Shown here: piece after piece, positions 58,146 to 60,198 of the stretch | Layout: the number at the start of each line of letters is the position of its first letter | Numbering within the stretch: position 1 is the first letter of the stretch | Assembly: GCA_030446525.1 (NCBI GenBank) | Contig: JAUJNC010000008.1 | Coordinates: 1-60,198 of the forward strand | Length of the DNA stretch: 60,198 nt | Direction of reading: 5' to 3' | Origin: Armatimonadaceae bacterium | GTDB lineage: Bacteria > Armatimonadota > Armatimonadia > Armatimonadales > Armatimonadaceae | The notes under the pieces: model-generated | Told to the model about the DNA's origin: nothing | Database searches by the model: none | The model's input: only the letters and a program-made list of their open reading frames with translations | Translations under genes and position numbers: made by a program

Positions 58146-59293
58146 CAGGCCCCCCCCGCCCCCAATAATGGGGGTGCCGGAAAAGGCTCGGCCGCCCGCC
58201 CTCTGGCACCCCCATTCACCCCCCCTTCGGGCGGGTACCCGGGGGCGGGGGGGGCTTCTAATCGCCGCCGCACGGCGTCCACGGCCCGGTCCACGGGGAG
58301 CTGCGTCATGCAGGCGATGTCGCCGCGTGCGCAGTGGCGGCCCTGGCACGGGACGCAGGGCAGGGCGCGGTTGATGACCACCAGGTCGCGGGGATGCAGC
58401 GGGCCCGTCCGGTCGGGGTCCGCCGCGCCGGACAGCACCACGAGGGGCGCGCCGACAGCCGAGGCGATGTGCATCGGCCCCGTGTCGGCGGTCAGGACCA
58501 CGTCGGCCCGCGCGAGGAGGGCCCCCAGCTCCTTGACGGGAAGGCGCCCCGCGAAGTCGGCCACCCGCGCCCGCGTCCCCTCCGCGATGCCGCGCGCGAG
58601 CTCCACATCCCCCGGCCCGCCGGTAATCGCCAGCCGCACGTGGGGCATCTCCGAGGCCAGGGCGTCCAGGAACGCGCGGAACTTTTCCGGCGGCCAGCGG
58701 TTGATGTCGCGGGTCGCCGCCGGGTTCACCACCACCAGCCGGTCTTCGCGGCCGATGCCCTCGGCCTCCAGCAGAAGCCGGACCCGCTCCCGCGCCGTCT
58801 CGGGGACGAAGAAGTCCAGGCGCCGGTCGGGGACGCGCCCGATGCCCAGCGGCCGCAGCTCCTTGGAAAAATCGTCCACGGCGTGCCGGACGCGCCCGGT
58901 ATCGGGCTGCCGGCGCCGGTCCTTCCGGAAGGTGATCACCCGGGGGGCGCCCGATGCCGCGGCCATCAGGAACGTCTTGACACTGGGGTGGAAGTTCACA
59001 AACAGGTCATAGCGTTCCGCGCGCAGGTCGCGAAGAAAACGCAGGAAATGCCCCGGCCGCGCCTCGCGGCCGTTCTTGTCGAACTCCACGATGCGCCGCA
59101 GGTAGGGGATGCCTTCTAGCGCCTCGCCCATGCCCCGCCCGACGAGGAAATCGATGGCGGGGGCATCCGCCTGCGTCCGGGCGAGGTGCGCGCTCAGGGC
59201 GCGCAGGGCGGGGGTCGCCAGCAGAATGTCCCCCATGCCGCCCAGGCGCACCACACACACGCGCCGTACCGGCTGTCCCGGCTTCCGGCTCAT
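58145..59293 (-). CDS. Family 9 glycosyltransferase (heptosyltransferase-like) 3
   Basis: 382 residues, ATG 59293 overlapping the GT9 4 stop (ATGA). [20 protein letters not shown] carries the classical R-L-G-G-x-G-D motif. Then [80 protein letters not shown], and a Cys segment ([20 protein letters not shown]). Divergent from GT9 1/2, so it likely adds a different sugar. The last 25 residues (Gly/Pro/Ala-rich, GYPPEGG to LLGAGGA) are encoded by the C/G-run repeat and probably do not belong to the fold. Confidence 0.88.
   Translation of the reverse strand: MSRKPGQPVRRVCVVRLGGMGDILLATPALRALSAHLARTQADAPAIDFLVGRGMGEALEGIPYLRRIVEFDKNGREARPGHFLRFLRDLRAERYDLFVNFHPSVKTFLMAAASGAPRVITFRKDRRRQPDTGRVRHAVDDFSKELRPLGIGRVPDRRLDFFVPETARERVRLLLEAEGIGREDRLVVVNPAATRDINRWPPEKFRAFLDALASEMPHVRLAITGGPGDVELARGIAEGTRARVADFAGRLPVKELGALLARADVVLTADTGPMHIASAVGAPLVVLSGAADPDRTGPLHPRDLVVINRALPCVPCQGRHCARGDIACMTQLPVDRAVDAVRRRLEAPPAPGYPPEGGVNGGARGRAAEPFPAPPLLGAGGA
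58151..58216. repeat. C/G-run palindromic repeat at the 3' end of GT9 gene 3
   Basis: A perfect 12-bp inverted repeat, AATGGGGGTGCC (58167-58178) and GGCACCCCCATT (58205-58216), with a 26-base loop, preceded by a run of C (58150-58163). It shares the C-run/TAATGGGGG core with the elements at 13344-13457. It codes for the last residues of GT9 3 in an open frame. Confidence 0.65.
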
Positions 59294-60198
59294 CGGCCCG
59301 CGCCCACGGCGGGCCGAGCGCGGCCGAGCAGCCGGCGTGCCGCCGTTATCACCTCGCCCGCCTCGATGCGCGCGATCTCGCCGCCCGGGGCGGCCAGCAC
59401 GGCGGCCTTGGGCCCGGTGTTGCCCCATTTCCGCGCCGACGTGGGGCCGAACAGGGCGACCGTCGGCACCTGAAGCGCCGCCGCGATGTGGTTCACCCCC
59501 GTGTCGTTGCCCACGAAGAGCGCCAGGTGCGACAGCACGCCCATCGTTTCGCGCAGCGTGGTCGCGCCGGTCAGGTCCACGGCCGGGGCGCGCATGGCCC
59601 GCCGGCACGCCCGGGCGGCCTCCTCCTCGCCCGGGCCGCCCAGGAACACGATGCCCGCCCCGTCGCCGGCGAGCGCGTCGGCCACGGCGGCGAAACCCTC
59701 CAGGCGCCACTGCTTGGCCGCGTAGGACGCGCCGGGCTGCAGCCCCACCAGAACCGGCCCCAGCGCCTCCCGGCCGGCCAGCAGCTCCGCCCCGCGCGCC
59801 CGCTCCGCGTCGGTGACCCAGAGGCGCGGCGACGGGTCGTAGGGCTCCCCCTCCGGGGCGGGCGCGACCGCGCGCAGGATGTCCAGGTAGCACTCGACCT
59901 CGCGCCGGTCGCCCGCATACGGCACCCGGTGCGTGAGCAGCCAGCCGCGGCCCTCCGAGGCGAACCCCGCCCGCACGCGCCCGCCGCACAGGACGGCGGC
60001 GAGCGCGGACTGGAACGAGCGGTTGGCCACCAGGCACAGGTCGGGCCGGTCGCTTTGGCGCAGGGCGCGCATCAGGCGGACGAACGTCGCCATCCCGCGC
60101 AGCGCTTTTTACGGGTCGTATCGCAAGATCCGATCCACGTACCGGCACCCCTGCAGGATCGTCGCCGCCGCCGGGCCGAGAAAGGAAGAGCGTCGTGT
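59290..60198 (-). CDS. Family 9 glycosyltransferase 4 (runs off right edge; in-frame stop near N-terminus)
   Basis: The ATG at 60093 starts ATFVRLMRALRQSDRPDLCL, then FQSALAAVLCGGRVRAGF, PVLVGLQPGASYAAKQWRLE, LALFVGNDTGVNHIAAALQV, VALFGPTSARKWGNTGPKAA. This is a GT9 C-terminal two-thirds. In the same frame upstream, ILQGCRYVDRILRYDP looks like the missing N-domain stretch, but a TAA separates it from KALRGMATF. So the gene probably extends past the window edge and is interrupted here by a stop (mutation or sequencing error), or it starts at 60093 as a truncated protein. Its stop overlaps the start of GT9 3. No Cys segment is present, unlike the other three. Confidence 0.75.

Noticed and set aside
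56023..58215. A 730-residue minus-strand frame over the two GT9 genes
   Set aside because: Only a short stretch (57.45-57.64 kb) is real: the N-terminus of GT9 2 before its frame break. The rest is out-of-frame.

Overview
The window is high-GC bacterial chromosome with densely packed, often overlapping genes. LPS genes (kdsA, kdsB, a heptose-phosphate adenylyltransferase and four family-9 glycosyltransferases) show a diderm. The prepilin signature (GFTLIELL followed by FPVFAAVRENARRASC), the very large pseudopilins, the PilM-N-O genes and three phytanoyl-dioxygenase-type genes look most like Armatimonadota. That placement is my judgement from family resemblance, not a computed result. No rRNA, tRNA or CRISPR array was seen.

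Layout, left half (plus strand): 1-268 is the start of an enolase-superfamily-like gene on the minus strand. 357-31187 is a type IV pilus (or related T2SS-like) supercluster: four prepilin-class genes (FimU/PilV/PilW/PilX-like order), two giant secreted beta-propeller proteins in the position PilY1 holds in classical minor-pilin operons, then pilM-pilN-pilO, a pilP-like gene with a collagen-like stretch, a glycine-rich STN-domain protein, the pilQ secretin, a terminator, and aroK-aroB. The pilMNOPQ-aroKB order is the one known from Proteobacteria. After aroB come a 65-aa membrane protein, a PASTA protein with a degenerate kinase domain, rpe, a small membrane protein and riboflavin genes (ribD, ribE, ribBA), then a DUF4412-like lipoprotein, a lytic-transglycosylase-like lipoprotein, ribH, endonuclease IV, a GH38 alpha-mannosidase and purM.

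Right half (mostly minus strand): three PhyH-family dioxygenases flank a plus-strand gene that joins an ECF-sigma-like region to a receiver-like domain (PhyR-like architecture). Next come a PIN/ribbon-helix-helix toxin-antitoxin pair, a GH43 glycosidase with a Gfo/Idh/MocA oxidoreductase, a membrane glycosyltransferase, and a tightly overlapped Kdo/heptose operon (four GT9 genes, hldE-C, kdsB, kdsA) running to the right edge.

Quality warning: reading frames break repeatedly in clusters (about 8.5-10.5, 13.6-14.5, 20.9-22.4, 25.6-27.1, 31.2-31.7, 34.1-34.4, 38.7-39.7, 40.0-43.4, 51.2-53.5 and 57.4 kb), while neighbouring kilobases are perfectly open. The broken genes include housekeeping genes such as ribH, pilM and nfo, and homology continues across each break. 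I therefore annotate them as single genes with probable sequence errors rather than as pseudogenes.
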